Shown: in pieces, positions 44,781 through 53,566 of the stretch | Numbering within the stretch: position 1 is the stretch's first letter | Layout: each line of letters opens with the position of its first letter | Assembly: GCA_024643365.1 (NCBI GenBank) | Contig: JAHENC010000008.1 | Span: forward strand, 1-60,885 | Length of the DNA: 60,885 nt | Reading direction: 5' to 3' | From: Crocinitomicaceae bacterium | Lineage (GTDB): Bacteria; Bacteroidota; Bacteroidia; Flavobacteriales_D; Crocinitomicaceae | Translations under genes and position numbers: made by a program | The notes under the pieces: generated by a model | Database searches by the model: none | What the model was told of the DNA's origin: nothing | Seen by the model: the letters and a program-made list of their open reading frames with translations, nothing else

Positions 44781-45281
44781 TTGAAAAAAATTGGATTACT
44801 ATCTGATACACATGGATTTATCGATCCAAAAATTAAAAAACATTTTGCGGATGTTGATGAAATCTGGCATGCAGGTGATATAGGAACGCTAGAAGCACTT
44901 GATGAATTGCGTGCTTTCAAACCCACAAGAGCTGTTTGGGGAAACATCGATGACCATAACATCCGAAAGGATACGCATGAGTTTTTGCGATTTCAAGTGG
45001 AGGACGTATCCGTGTTGATTACACACATTGCTGGACGACCAGGAAAATATGCTAATCCGGCCTTTGCGGAACTCATGAAAAATGGTGCGCCACAGTTGTT
45101 TGTTTGTGGTCATTCACACATAACCCTTGTACAAATGGACCCAAAATTCAATATGTTGTGGATGAATCCCGGAGCTTGCGGATATAAAGGATTTCATAAA
45201 GTCAAAACGATTTTACGATTTTGCATCACTGATGATCGCATTCATGACCTTGAATTGATTGAACTTGGTCCACGGGCATAA
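44781..45281 (+). CDS. YfcE-like metallophosphoesterase
   Basis: A small calcineurin-like phosphodiesterase. No ATG is available, so the start is TTG: the one at 44781 gives MKKIGLLSDTHG (166 residues), the usual family start, while a TTG at 44772 adds three residues. Metal-binding motifs are LLSDTHG, HAGDIG, WGNIDDHNI, ITHIAG and CGHSHI, in family order. YfcE/MJ0936-type enzymes hydrolyse phosphodiesters in vitro; the cellular substrate is unknown. It stands alone, with a direct repeat upstream that could be regulatory. Confidence 0.9.
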   Translation: MKKIGLLSDTHGFIDPKIKKHFADVDEIWHAGDIGTLEALDELRAFKPTRAVWGNIDDHNIRKDTHEFLRFQVEDVSVLITHIAGRPGKYANPAFAELMKNGAPQLFVCGHSHITLVQMDPKFNMLWMNPGACGYKGFHKVKTILRFCITDDRIHDLELIELGPRA

Positions 45282-45386
45282 AGCCTTTATTCAACGACTA
45301 TATCCGTTTAAATTCAACTATAGCTCACCCTTAAATTGGTGTTGGTTTTGTTTATTTCTAATTTCGATAAACCTAACAACTACACC

Positions 45387-47117
45387 ATGAAAAACGTACT
45401 TTCTTCTTTATTTTTTTGTTTCTATTATTCCGCTCACGCGCAAATTTGCAACGTTGACTTTAGCGAGACATCTACCGGAATTTATCCGGACACTCTTCCC
45501 GCTGGAAACGTTGGTCAACTATATGGCAGCGACATTACTTTTGTCATGCCATTAGATACTTTGGGCTACAATTTTACCAATTTTCATATTCTTTCCGTAT
45601 CGCTTCCTGTAGGACTTTCCTGGCAGTGTAATAATAATTTGAATAATTGCGATTACAATCCACAGTTGAGTCAATATGGTTGCGTTCATATTAGCGGAAC
45701 TCCCCTACTCACCGGACAATATACGATTGACGTAACAGTCATTGCGGATTTAACCATCGTCCAAGGATATCCATTTACCTTTCAAATTTATATGGAAGTA
45801 CTTCCCAGTTCGACAAGCGTTTCAAATAATGGATTTGAGATGACGGGATCTTTCGGATGTGCCCCAATTACCGTAAATTTCACGAACAACAATCCAGGAA
45901 TGCTCTCCTATTTTTGGGATTTTGGAAATGGAAACATTTCGATGAACGAATTCCCGGCGCCGCAAGTGTATACGATTCCAGGTGAATACATTGTAAATTA
46001 TATGGCATGGAATAACCAAGATACAACAGATGTTTACACATTGACTAATGTCCATATCAATAACATGAGTAATTACGGAAATTCTTTTCCTTCTTACGAA
46101 AATGCAGATGCCTATTTTAAATTATTTCAAAATGGAATTCAGATCTATCAATCTTCGATCATTGGGGACCAAAATCCACCAATCGAATGGAATACAAGTA
46201 TCAATTTAAATCCTGCAAACTCTTTTGTCATCGAAATTTGGGAAGCGGATGATAGTTTTGGGGAATCGTATTTTGGCGCGGATGATTTCATAGGTAGTCA
46301 TACCATGAGTTTAAATGGCTGCAACAGTTGTGGTGCTGGCACATCAAATTTCAATTACACTATAAATCATCAAGTTATTTACCCGAGTGCAACGGTACTC
46401 GCTCAAGACACTATACACATTTATGGTTATCCACTAACACCAAACATAAATTACGAACAGAATAGTCATACGCTCACAACTCCGGACTTGGGATTGGCTT
46501 ACCAATGGTATTTTAATGGAAGTCCAATTGCTGGTGCCACAAACTCAAGTCATGTAATTTATCAAAGTGGAATATACAGTGTCATCGCCATTAACCCAAA
46601 TGGCTGCGTGAGTTTCTCGGATACACTAACGTCCATTTATTGCAATACACTTATAAGTCCAAGTCTTTCACTTAGTTCCGAGAACGAATTGGTTTTAGCA
46701 AATTATCCAGCTTCCTCTAACATCGTTTGGTTTGTGGATGATGTTCCGATTCAAAACCAAGATAACGACACGTTGAATCCACCAACGAATGGAACGTATA
46801 GTGTAAACATCACTGATCCATTTGGCTGTACCTACGAAACAAGTGATTTTCAACTGGCGCTATCTCTCGGAGAATATGCTATTGGAACATGGTTGATCTA
46901 TCCGAATCCTGTGAAGGATGAACTGACGATTCAAGTCGATGAGAAAATGATCGGCGCAACAATAGAACTTTTGGATTTAAATGGGCGATTACTCACAACA
47001 TCGATAATTGAAAAGACTTCTTCCCTATTCGATATCAGTATTTTCCCTAGCGGGACTTATTTCCTACAAATAAATAATAGTGGTGTACAACAGTTGAAGA
47101 CGGTGGTTGTTGACTAA
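45387..47117 (+). CDS. Secreted protein with PKD domain and T9SS sorting domain
   Basis: From the ATG at 45387 the protein has 576 residues and a signal peptide (MKNVLSSLFFCFYYSAHAQ); the longer frame from 45336 is not needed. A PKD domain is at about residues 155-225, with GCAPITVNFTNN, YFWDFGNGN and YTIPGEYIVNY. Later parts resemble Ig-like repeats with YQWYFNGSPIAGATN and WFVDDVPI. The T9SS type A domain is at about 505-576, with IYPNPVKDELTIQ, LLDLNGRLL and SGTYFLQI. It is probably a surface or released protein of unknown role. Its stop codon is the first CTAA of an 8-bp repeat array. Confidence 0.87.
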   Translation: MKNVLSSLFFCFYYSAHAQICNVDFSETSTGIYPDTLPAGNVGQLYGSDITFVMPLDTLGYNFTNFHILSVSLPVGLSWQCNNNLNNCDYNPQLSQYGCVHISGTPLLTGQYTIDVTVIADLTIVQGYPFTFQIYMEVLPSSTSVSNNGFEMTGSFGCAPITVNFTNNNPGMLSYFWDFGNGNISMNEFPAPQVYTIPGEYIVNYMAWNNQDTTDVYTLTNVHINNMSNYGNSFPSYENADAYFKLFQNGIQIYQSSIIGDQNPPIEWNTSINLNPANSFVIEIWEADDSFGESYFGADDFIGSHTMSLNGCNSCGAGTSNFNYTINHQVIYPSATVLAQDTIHIYGYPLTPNINYEQNSHTLTTPDLGLAYQWYFNGSPIAGATNSSHVIYQSGIYSVIAINPNGCVSFSDTLTSIYCNTLISPSLSLSSENELVLANYPASSNIVWFVDDVPIQNQDNDTLNPPTNGTYSVNITDPFGCTYETSDFQLALSLGEYAIGTWLIYPNPVKDELTIQVDEKMIGATIELLDLNGRLLTTSIIEKTSSLFDISIFPSGTYFLQINNSGVQQLKTVVVD

Positions 47118-47213
47118 TGTGCTAATGGCGTAATGTGCTAATGTGCTAATTGATTAATGTGCTAATGTGCTAATGGACTAATGTGCTGATTTGCTAATGG
47201 ACTAGCGTGCTCA
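47118..47213. repeat. Second tandem array of the 8-bp repeat (TGTGCTAA)
   Basis: Twelve 8-base units follow directly and in register after the stop codon of the PKD gene; the preceding TTGACTAA that includes the stop fits the unit as well. Five units are exact TGTGCTAA; the others are variants such as TGGACTAA, TTTGCTAA, TTGATTAA and TGTGCTGA. The later units are more degenerate. The array again lies between convergent genes, like the one at 8001. Confidence 0.92.
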
Positions 47214-47253
47214 TTGTATTCTGGTGTGAGGAAGTGCTCCTTAGGACGTTTAT

Positions 47254-47306
47254 TGTGAAATGAAAGTTCGTTTCAGTCGAGCTGAAACGAACTTTCTAAT
47301 TTCACA
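47254..47306. other. Long inverted repeat (22 paired bases) between convergent genes
   Basis: A perfect 15-base inverted repeat, GAAAGTTCGTTTCAG and its complement, encloses a 5-base loop. Outside a small internal loop a further 7 bases pair (TGTGAAA/TTTCACA). It ends 2 bases before the RND gene stop codon. There is no T-run, so it is not a classical terminator, though it may still stop transcripts or protect 3' ends. Confidence 0.85.
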
Positions 47307-47308
47307 TA

Positions 47309-50300
47309 TTATTCTTCTGTATCGACAATTAGTTTTTTCGTTCTAGCGCGGTATTTATCTTGAATACGGTCGACAGTATAGTACATCATTGGTACGACGA
47401 TAATCGTCAAGAACATGGAACTTGTCAATCCTCCAATTAGAATCCATGCAAGACCATTTTTCCATTCAGCACCTGATCCTGTTGCCGTTGCAATTGGAAT
47501 CATACCGACTACCATGGCTATCGTTGTCATTAAAATTGGACGCATACGTTCTTTTACGGCTTCAAGTAGGGCATTGTATGTAGACATTCCCTTCTCCTTC
47601 AGGTGATTCGTGAAATCGACAATCAAAATTGCATTCTTGGCGACGAGTCCGAGGAGCATGAGCATCCCTAACATCGTAAAGATTCCCATGTTTGAAGAAC
47701 TTAAGGCCAATGCTAAGATTGCTCCAATCAATGATACCAAAATCGAGAATAATACGACGAATGGATATACATAGTTGTCATATAGAGCAACCATGATCAG
47801 GTAAACTAGAATCAATCCAATTCCCATCGCAGTACCGAGCGCACCCATTGATTCTTTTTGGCGTTTAATCTCACCACCCCAAGTTAAACGTACGTTTTTA
47901 TCTAGGGGATTTTTCTCCAAATACTTATCAATCTCTGCGGAAACATTTCCCGCTGCTGTTCCAAGTACCCAACAACGCAAAGTTGTATTCGGGATACGGT
48001 TTTTACGTTCTAATGTTCCATTTCCATTTTCTACGGAAACTTCAGCGAATTCACCCAATTGAACTTGTTTTCCATCAGTGGTATTGAAGGTCATGTTTTT
48101 GATGTCTTCAACATTTTTTCGATCAAATTCATCTACCATCACGCGAATATCATACTCATGTCCTTTCTCGTCGAACTGACTATCGTCGTTTCCTGTCAAG
48201 GCATTTTGCAACTGCATTCCGACTATGGCAATGGGCAATCCGAGTTGACCCATTTTTTCGCGGTTTAATTCGATGCGAACCTCAGGTGTTATATCGTCTG
48301 TAGAAATAGCAGGATCCTTCGCTCCATTAATCGTTAAAATCTTTGCTTTTAATCTTCTCGCCTCTTTGATCAACAATTCATTATCATCAGAAGACAAGAA
48401 CATTTCAATCGGAGCCTCTTCAGATTCAATCATCCCCATATTCAAGGCTTTGATTTCAACTCCAGCGTGCTTAGTTTTAATTCGTTCACTAATCTCATCC
48501 ATGTATTTCATGGTTGGATATTTCTTTTGCATTCCTGGCTTCATCTTAACAGTGATTTCAGAACGATTCTCTGAACCAAATGACGTTGCTCCCATCCCGG
48601 AACTTGGTCCACCGACATTAGCAAAAACCGTTTCAATCACATCTTTTTGAGCCAATAAGAATTGCTCAATTTCCAAAGTAATGGCATTATTCTCCTCGAA
48701 TGTTGTACTCTTATCGTATTTCAACTTGATCATGAACTTCCCTTGATCTCCTTGCGCTACGAATTCTTGCCCAACGATACCTAGTCCCATTGTAGAGAAA
48801 CTCGCCACAAAAAGACCCAGAATTACACCCGCCATAATCAGTTTGTGTCTCAAGGACCAGCTTACCAATTTCACATATTGATCGGTAAAAATGGTAACGC
48901 GACGCTCAAACCAAAGTAAAAATGCCTGGAAAGGATTTTTTGGATTCAATTCTACCTCTTTGGCAAAACGAGAAGCTAACCATGGAGTTAAAGTGAAACA
49001 AACGAATAGCGACATCAAAGTAGAAACCACGACAACAATCGAGAACTGATGTAGAATGTCTGAGATCGTCCCCTCAATGAAGACCACTGGAGAGAAAACA
49101 ACGACATCAACTAATGTAATGGCTAATGCAGTAAATCCAATTTCATTTCGACCATCCAAGGCCGCTTGACGACGTTTTTTACCCATTTGAAGGTGTCGAT
49201 AGATGTTCTCCAAGACAACAATCGAGTCATCCACTAAGATTCCAATCACCAAGGACATCGCCAACAAAGTCATCAAATTCAGCGTGTAGCCCAATAAATA
49301 CATCGCTACGAATGTCGAGATCAAAGAAGCTGGAATCGAAATAAGTACGATGAACGCGTTTCGCATACTGTGTAAGAATAACAACATCACCGCCGCAACC
49401 AAGAGTACTGCAAGTTCCAAATCGTGAATTACAGCATCAACTGACTCAACTGTTGGACGTGAAGTATCCGTCGCAACCGTAAACTTTAATCCTTCTTTCT
49501 GGTACTTTTCTTCTAGAATCTTGAAGCGTTCTTTTGTCGCTACAGACATGTCCACTGCATTGGCATCGCTTTGTTTTTTAACACGCAATCCAATTCCATT
49601 CACGCCATTCAATCGTGACACCGCAACTTGATCCTCCGTTGCATCAATTACTTCCGCAACATCCTTTAGTTTCACACTAGAGATACCACGAGAGAAAAGA
49701 ATTAAGTTTTCGATATCTGAGATGGTACTATACTTTCCTGCCAAACGTACGGTCATTTGCTCACCTTCACCTTTCACCTTACCTGTTGGAAACTCCACAT
49801 TAGAAGAAGCAACTGCCTGATTCACATTTGTTAATGTCAAACCATAACGTTTCAACTTATCCTTATCAACGTTAATTCTAAATGCGCGGCGCTCACCACC
49901 AATGACTTGAACTTCCGCAACACCTTTCGTTTGTTTTATTTGAGGAAGAATTTGATCATCCATCAATTCCATAAGGGTACGATCATCCATATTGGAAGCC
50001 ACCACACTGACTTGCAAAACAGGAGCTGCATTTGGTTCAATTTTAGCAATAACCGGTGTTTGAGCACCCTCAGGTAAACTATTGAGAACGTTATTGATTT
50101 TGCGCTGTGCATCTTCCAAAGATTTATCAATGTCAGCGGATGCTTTAAATTCAAGAAGCATTAAAGATGCATTATCCAAAGAGAATGCCGTTACTTCACT
50201 GATGTTTTCAAGTCCACTTAAGGCATCCTCCATTGGTTTAGAAACTTGTGTCTCTACAGTTGCAGGAGATGCACCTGGATAAGTGGTTGTCACCGTTAAA

Positions 50301-50431
50301 AGTGGTGGAGAGAAATCTGGAAGCAATTCGTAAGAAAGCTGATTGTAGCTAAGAAGTCCACCTCCAATGAGGATGGTGAAAATCACAATAATAAACGACG
50401 GACGTTTAATCGATAATTCAGTAAGTGTCAT
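47309..50431 (-). CDS. RND efflux transporter, inner-membrane pump subunit (AcrB-like)
   Basis: The 1040-residue protein is a hydrophobe/amphiphile-type RND pump driven by protons. It has the standard two-fold layout: a membrane helix at the N-terminus (SIKRPSFIIVIFTILIGGG), a large periplasmic loop, six-helix bundles, and repetition of the pattern in the second half. The proton-relay aspartates are in VIGILVDDSIVVLENIY. GISSVKLKDVAEV and GQEFVAQGDQGKF are porter-domain segments. The operon order is tetR, outer-membrane channel, adaptor, pump, so the full tripartite system is present. The substrate is not predictable. Confidence 0.95.
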   Translation of the reverse strand: MTLTELSIKRPSFIIVIFTILIGGGLLSYNQLSYELLPDFSPPLLTVTTTYPGASPATVETQVSKPMEDALSGLENISEVTAFSLDNASLMLLEFKASADIDKSLEDAQRKINNVLNSLPEGAQTPVIAKIEPNAAPVLQVSVVASNMDDRTLMELMDDQILPQIKQTKGVAEVQVIGGERRAFRINVDKDKLKRYGLTLTNVNQAVASSNVEFPTGKVKGEGEQMTVRLAGKYSTISDIENLILFSRGISSVKLKDVAEVIDATEDQVAVSRLNGVNGIGLRVKKQSDANAVDMSVATKERFKILEEKYQKEGLKFTVATDTSRPTVESVDAVIHDLELAVLLVAAVMLLFLHSMRNAFIVLISIPASLISTFVAMYLLGYTLNLMTLLAMSLVIGILVDDSIVVLENIYRHLQMGKKRRQAALDGRNEIGFTALAITLVDVVVFSPVVFIEGTISDILHQFSIVVVVSTLMSLFVCFTLTPWLASRFAKEVELNPKNPFQAFLLWFERRVTIFTDQYVKLVSWSLRHKLIMAGVILGLFVASFSTMGLGIVGQEFVAQGDQGKFMIKLKYDKSTTFEENNAITLEIEQFLLAQKDVIETVFANVGGPSSGMGATSFGSENRSEITVKMKPGMQKKYPTMKYMDEISERIKTKHAGVEIKALNMGMIESEEAPIEMFLSSDDNELLIKEARRLKAKILTINGAKDPAISTDDITPEVRIELNREKMGQLGLPIAIVGMQLQNALTGNDDSQFDEKGHEYDIRVMVDEFDRKNVEDIKNMTFNTTDGKQVQLGEFAEVSVENGNGTLERKNRIPNTTLRCWVLGTAAGNVSAEIDKYLEKNPLDKNVRLTWGGEIKRQKESMGALGTAMGIGLILVYLIMVALYDNYVYPFVVLFSILVSLIGAILALALSSSNMGIFTMLGMLMLLGLVAKNAILIVDFTNHLKEKGMSTYNALLEAVKERMRPILMTTIAMVVGMIPIATATGSGAEWKNGLAWILIGGLTSSMFLTIIVVPMMYYTVDRIQDKYRARTKKLIVDTEE

Positions 50432-50437
50432 GTTCGT

Positions 50438-51493
50438 TTATTTAGCCAATTTAACATTAGAGTTATTCTCTAAATTCACTTGTCCTTTAACAACTACAAC
50501 ATCGTTTTTAGTCAGACCAGAAACCACCTCAAGGTATTCACCATCCGATGTTCCCGCTGTGAAAGAAGTCAAAATCGCTTTGCCATTGCGAACAACGTAT
50601 ACTTGTGGGTTTTTAGATGAACCAACCAATGCTTTACGTGAAATTGCAAGCGTTGTCACACTTTGAGAATTGGCAAGGGCAACAGATCCGTACATTCCTG
50701 CCATAATGCGATTTTTTGCTGAATTTTGAATCGTTGTTTGGATTTTAAAGTTATGTGCAGCATCCGCTTGAACAGCAACCATACTAACATTTCCTTTGAA
50801 TTCCGTTGTACCGTAAACATCAGCAAACGCAAGAACTTGTTGTCCCTTTTTAAATTTCATTACATCGCGTTCTGGAACAGAGACCGTTAATTTAAGCGAA
50901 GAAATATCCGTCAGTTCAACAATCGGAGATCCCGGCATGACCATGGAACCTAAATCAACTAATTTCTTTGTTACAACACCACTAAATGGCGCAAGAATTG
51001 AAGTGCTTTTCAATTGTTTTTGTAATTGTTTCAATTGTACTTCCGCTGACTTCAAAGCTAACTCCATTTTCTCTGCTTCCATTGTGGAGATTGCTTGGTC
51101 TTTGCGCAAATTAGAAAAACGTGCATTATCATTTTTCAATTGAGCGATATTCAACTTTGCGTTATCGATTTGTAATTGAATCAGTTCATTGTCCAATTTC
51201 GCAATGACTTGTCCTTTAGAAACATTGTCCCCTTCTTTGACTAATAGTGAAATCAATTTTCCAGAAGCATCAGAAGCAACATTATTTTGATGATTTGCTT
51301 CGAATACACCAAGAAAACTCATGGCACGGTCAAATGTATGGGTTGATGGACGAGCTGCTTCAACCAAAATAGATTGTTTAGCGTCGTAAATAAAGATTTT
51401 GTCTTGTGCTGCTTTCTGATTGGATAGTAATTTAACGACCAAAAGGGCGATGATTACAACAGCGACAATAGAGATGGAGATAATTCGTTTCAT
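50438..51493 (-). CDS. RND efflux periplasmic adaptor (membrane fusion protein)
   Basis: The 351-residue adaptor links the inner-membrane pump to the outer-membrane channel. It has an N-terminal membrane anchor (about 5-24). The lipoyl-like halves are GKLISLLVKEGDNVSKGQVIAKLD and ILAPFSGVVTKKLVDLGSMV, flanking a coiled-coil hairpin (about 105-160). Beta-barrel and membrane-proximal domains follow, with VKGQVNLENNSNVKLA at the end. It lies 6 bases before the pump gene and 8 after the TolC-like gene. Confidence 0.93.
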   Translation of the reverse strand: MKRIISISIVAVVIIALLVVKLLSNQKAAQDKIFIYDAKQSILVEAARPSTHTFDRAMSFLGVFEANHQNNVASDASGKLISLLVKEGDNVSKGQVIAKLDNELIQLQIDNAKLNIAQLKNDNARFSNLRKDQAISTMEAEKMELALKSAEVQLKQLQKQLKSTSILAPFSGVVTKKLVDLGSMVMPGSPIVELTDISSLKLTVSVPERDVMKFKKGQQVLAFADVYGTTEFKGNVSMVAVQADAAHNFKIQTTIQNSAKNRIMAGMYGSVALANSQSVTTLAISRKALVGSSKNPQVYVVRNGKAILTSFTAGTSDGEYLEVVSGLTKNDVVVVKGQVNLENNSNVKLAK

Positions 51494-51501
51494 TTTCTTT
51501 T

Positions 51502-52806
51502 TTATTTAATATTTCCGATTGATTTTAAGTATTCTAGTTCCGCCTGACGTAATTGAATGTAAGAGGAAACAACATTTGATTGCGCTTGCTCAAGTCCAGT
51601 TTCAGCCATGATCAAGTCGTTCGAACTAATTAGTCCTTCCTTGAACTTCAAGTTCGCATTTGAGTAAACATTTTCAGCAAGACGAAGTTGTTCTTTACTG
51701 ACATCCAAGGACTCTGCTTTCACTGTAATTTGACGCTTGCTTGTCGAAATCGCATAGTTCAATTGCTGATTCAATAATTCATATTGATTATCAATTTTCT
51801 CCATGTTCAACTGATTCAACTTCGCTTTATTCACGCGCTCCATTCCTGAAAACAAATTCCAATCTAAACGAAGTCCAAGAAAGGCTCCAGGAATACCCGT
51901 TCTAAAATCATCTTCTGGTTTCAAGTTGATGTTGTAGTTGTAAATCCCGTAAAAGTTCAAATTCGGTAGATAACTCATGCGAATTCCTTGTGCCTCCGCC
52001 TCATTTAATTTACGCTGTGACTCAAGCAAATTCAAAGGTAGAAGATTCGGTGCAGCTTCTTTTAAAATGGTTTTTTGAACCATTGCATCCGTAGAAAGTA
52101 CTAACTGCTGATTTGATGGCATTCCGATTAAAATCTTTAATAAGTTCTCCAATTGATCTTTTGTCGCTAATAAATTCGATTTCGTATTCATCAAACTCAA
52201 CTCATTGATTTTAATTTTATCCACTTCAGTTGGAATAATGATACCCTGCGCCAATGAAGCTTCCATGTTCTTCAAAATGGCACGAGTATGAACAATGTTC
52301 GCATCGATAAAGGATAATTGTTGATTTACACCTTGCAGTAAAAAATAGGTATTGGAAACCTGATAGCGAACTTCTTGAATCGCGATGTCACGCTGTGTAC
52401 CAACAAGTTCCGTATTAATTTTCAAAGCTGCTAATCCATAATTAACTTGGGAATTAAACAAAATTTGAGTCAATTGTAAATTGTTCGATAATACGAATGG
52501 AACTCCGAACTTCACCGTATTGTATACACCAGCTGGCCCTCCAAAGGCAGAAGCCGGGATAATTTGTCCAGGAATCACCGCATTGTACTTATAATCTGCG
52601 TTAAAATTCAACTGAGGCATACGTGTTGCAAGATACGCTTCACGTTGACGCTCATTCATAAGAACATCTAAATTTGCATTGCGGATTTGAAGATTGGCTG
52701 TATCAGCCATTTGAATACAGGTGGGTAAATCCAGTACTTGTGCACGTGAGGAATTCAGGTGAAAAAGTACCAAAAACAGACCTGCGATTTTAAACGATTT
52801 ACGCAT
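51502..52806 (-). CDS. TolC-family outer-membrane efflux protein
   Basis: The 434-residue protein has a signal peptide (about 1-22) and the TolC/OEP repeat pattern of long helices with two short strand pairs. Characteristic segments are LDLPTCIQMADTANLQIRNANLDV near the N-terminus, FGVPFVLSNNLQLTQILFNSQ, LRLDWNLFSGMERVNKAK, and EGLISSNDLIMAETGLEQAQ near the end. It should form the trimeric exit duct for the RND pump encoded downstream. Its start overlaps the tetR stop by 8 bases. Confidence 0.93.
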   Translation of the reverse strand: MRKSFKIAGLFLVLFHLNSSRAQVLDLPTCIQMADTANLQIRNANLDVLMNERQREAYLATRMPQLNFNADYKYNAVIPGQIIPASAFGGPAGVYNTVKFGVPFVLSNNLQLTQILFNSQVNYGLAALKINTELVGTQRDIAIQEVRYQVSNTYFLLQGVNQQLSFIDANIVHTRAILKNMEASLAQGIIIPTEVDKIKINELSLMNTKSNLLATKDQLENLLKILIGMPSNQQLVLSTDAMVQKTILKEAAPNLLPLNLLESQRKLNEAEAQGIRMSYLPNLNFYGIYNYNINLKPEDDFRTGIPGAFLGLRLDWNLFSGMERVNKAKLNQLNMEKIDNQYELLNQQLNYAISTSKRQITVKAESLDVSKEQLRLAENVYSNANLKFKEGLISSNDLIMAETGLEQAQSNVVSSYIQLRQAELEYLKSIGNIK

Positions 52807-53422
52807 GTTTATTGGTATTAGGGAATAAATAATTAATTAACATTTCTTTGACTATTTCTTGATGCTCGTTTAAGCGAGCTTCGTGTTCTTGATTATCAAT
52901 TTGGTAAATACCACAGATGAGTTTTTTACTCATGATGGGAAAATGACAATTAGACATGAATAACAAGGTTACGTTAATCATGTTCACTTTTCGCATACTT
53001 CCCTCCTCCTGTGCTTTTTCACATTCTTCGAAAATCCCTGTTTTATGGAGACGCCCTAAAAAATTAGACTGGTCAAGTTCCGCATCAGATTCTTGATTGA
53101 GTCCGGCGTGGATAAACAAAGGTAATTCAGGATGTTTGCGCAAAAACTCAAATTCTTTATCGATGAGCATACGTGTTTTTGATTCTAGGGGAAGGTCTTG
53201 TTTAAACACTTCAACCATGCTATCGACAAAGTCTGAAAGTGCAGCTTCAAGTATGAGCTCAAATAATTTTCCTTTGGATCGGAAGTAATAATTAAGCAAA
53301 GCAACATTGATTCCTACGGATTTCGCGATTTCACGTGTCGTACAACCAGAAAATCCTTTGGTCATAAATACCTTGCGAGCAGCATCTTTGATCTTTTGTT
53401 CCGTACTAACGTCTTTTTTCAT
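52799..53422 (-). CDS. TetR-family transcriptional regulator of the efflux operon
   Basis: The 207-residue protein has an N-terminal helix-turn-helix: AARKVFMTKGFSGCTTREIAKS (start), then VGINVALLNYYFRSKGKLFELIL. The C-terminal ligand domain (about 60-200) is variable and helical, as usual. It is the first gene of the tetR-tolC-adaptor-pump operon and overlaps the second gene by 8 bases, so repressor and pump are made from one transcript. Three operator-like palindromes and a -7 box lie upstream, so negative autoregulation is likely. Confidence 0.92.
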   Translation of the reverse strand: MKKDVSTEQKIKDAARKVFMTKGFSGCTTREIAKSVGINVALLNYYFRSKGKLFELILEAALSDFVDSMVEVFKQDLPLESKTRMLIDKEFEFLRKHPELPLFIHAGLNQESDAELDQSNFLGRLHKTGIFEECEKAQEEGSMRKVNMINVTLLFMSNCHFPIMSKKLICGIYQIDNQEHEARLNEHQEIVKEMLINYLFPNTNKHA

Positions 53423-53438
53423 GTGTTATTTTCGCCTG

Positions 53439-53446
53439 CAAATTTA
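53439..53446 (-). promoter_or_regulatory. -7 promoter box (TAAATTTG) of the tetR-RND operon
   Basis: TAAATTTG on the minus strand lies 16 bases before the tetR ATG. A TTTG lies 15 bases further upstream as a -33 candidate. Operator-like palindromes overlap both elements. Confidence 0.55.
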
Positions 53447-53501
53447 AACACTTATTTTAAACAAATGTTTAAAAATGACCAAAAATTAAACGCTTGTTTA
53501 A
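53443..53501. promoter_or_regulatory. Three operator-like palindromes for the TetR regulator
   Basis: Copy B is the clearest: TTTTAAACAAATGTTTAAAA (53455-53474), with 9-base arms. Copy C is TTAAACGCTTGTTTAA (53486-53501), with 6-base arms. Copy A (53443-53461) is a weaker TTTAAA...TTTAAA pair. All share the TTAAAC/GTTTAA half-sites. They cover the promoter region, the classic layout for TetR self-repression. Confidence 0.65.
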
Positions 53502-53515
53502 CTTTTTTAGGACAT

Positions 53516-53549
53516 AAAAAAAAGGCTTGTGAACCCACAAGCCTTTTTT
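53516..53549. terminator. Bidirectional intrinsic terminator
   Basis: AAAGGCTTGTG pairs perfectly with CACAAGCCTTT around a four-base AACC loop, with A and T runs on either side. It ends transcription of the minus-strand gene at 53567 before the tetR promoter region. Confidence 0.93.
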
Positions 53550-53566
53550 CATTTGAAAATAACTAC

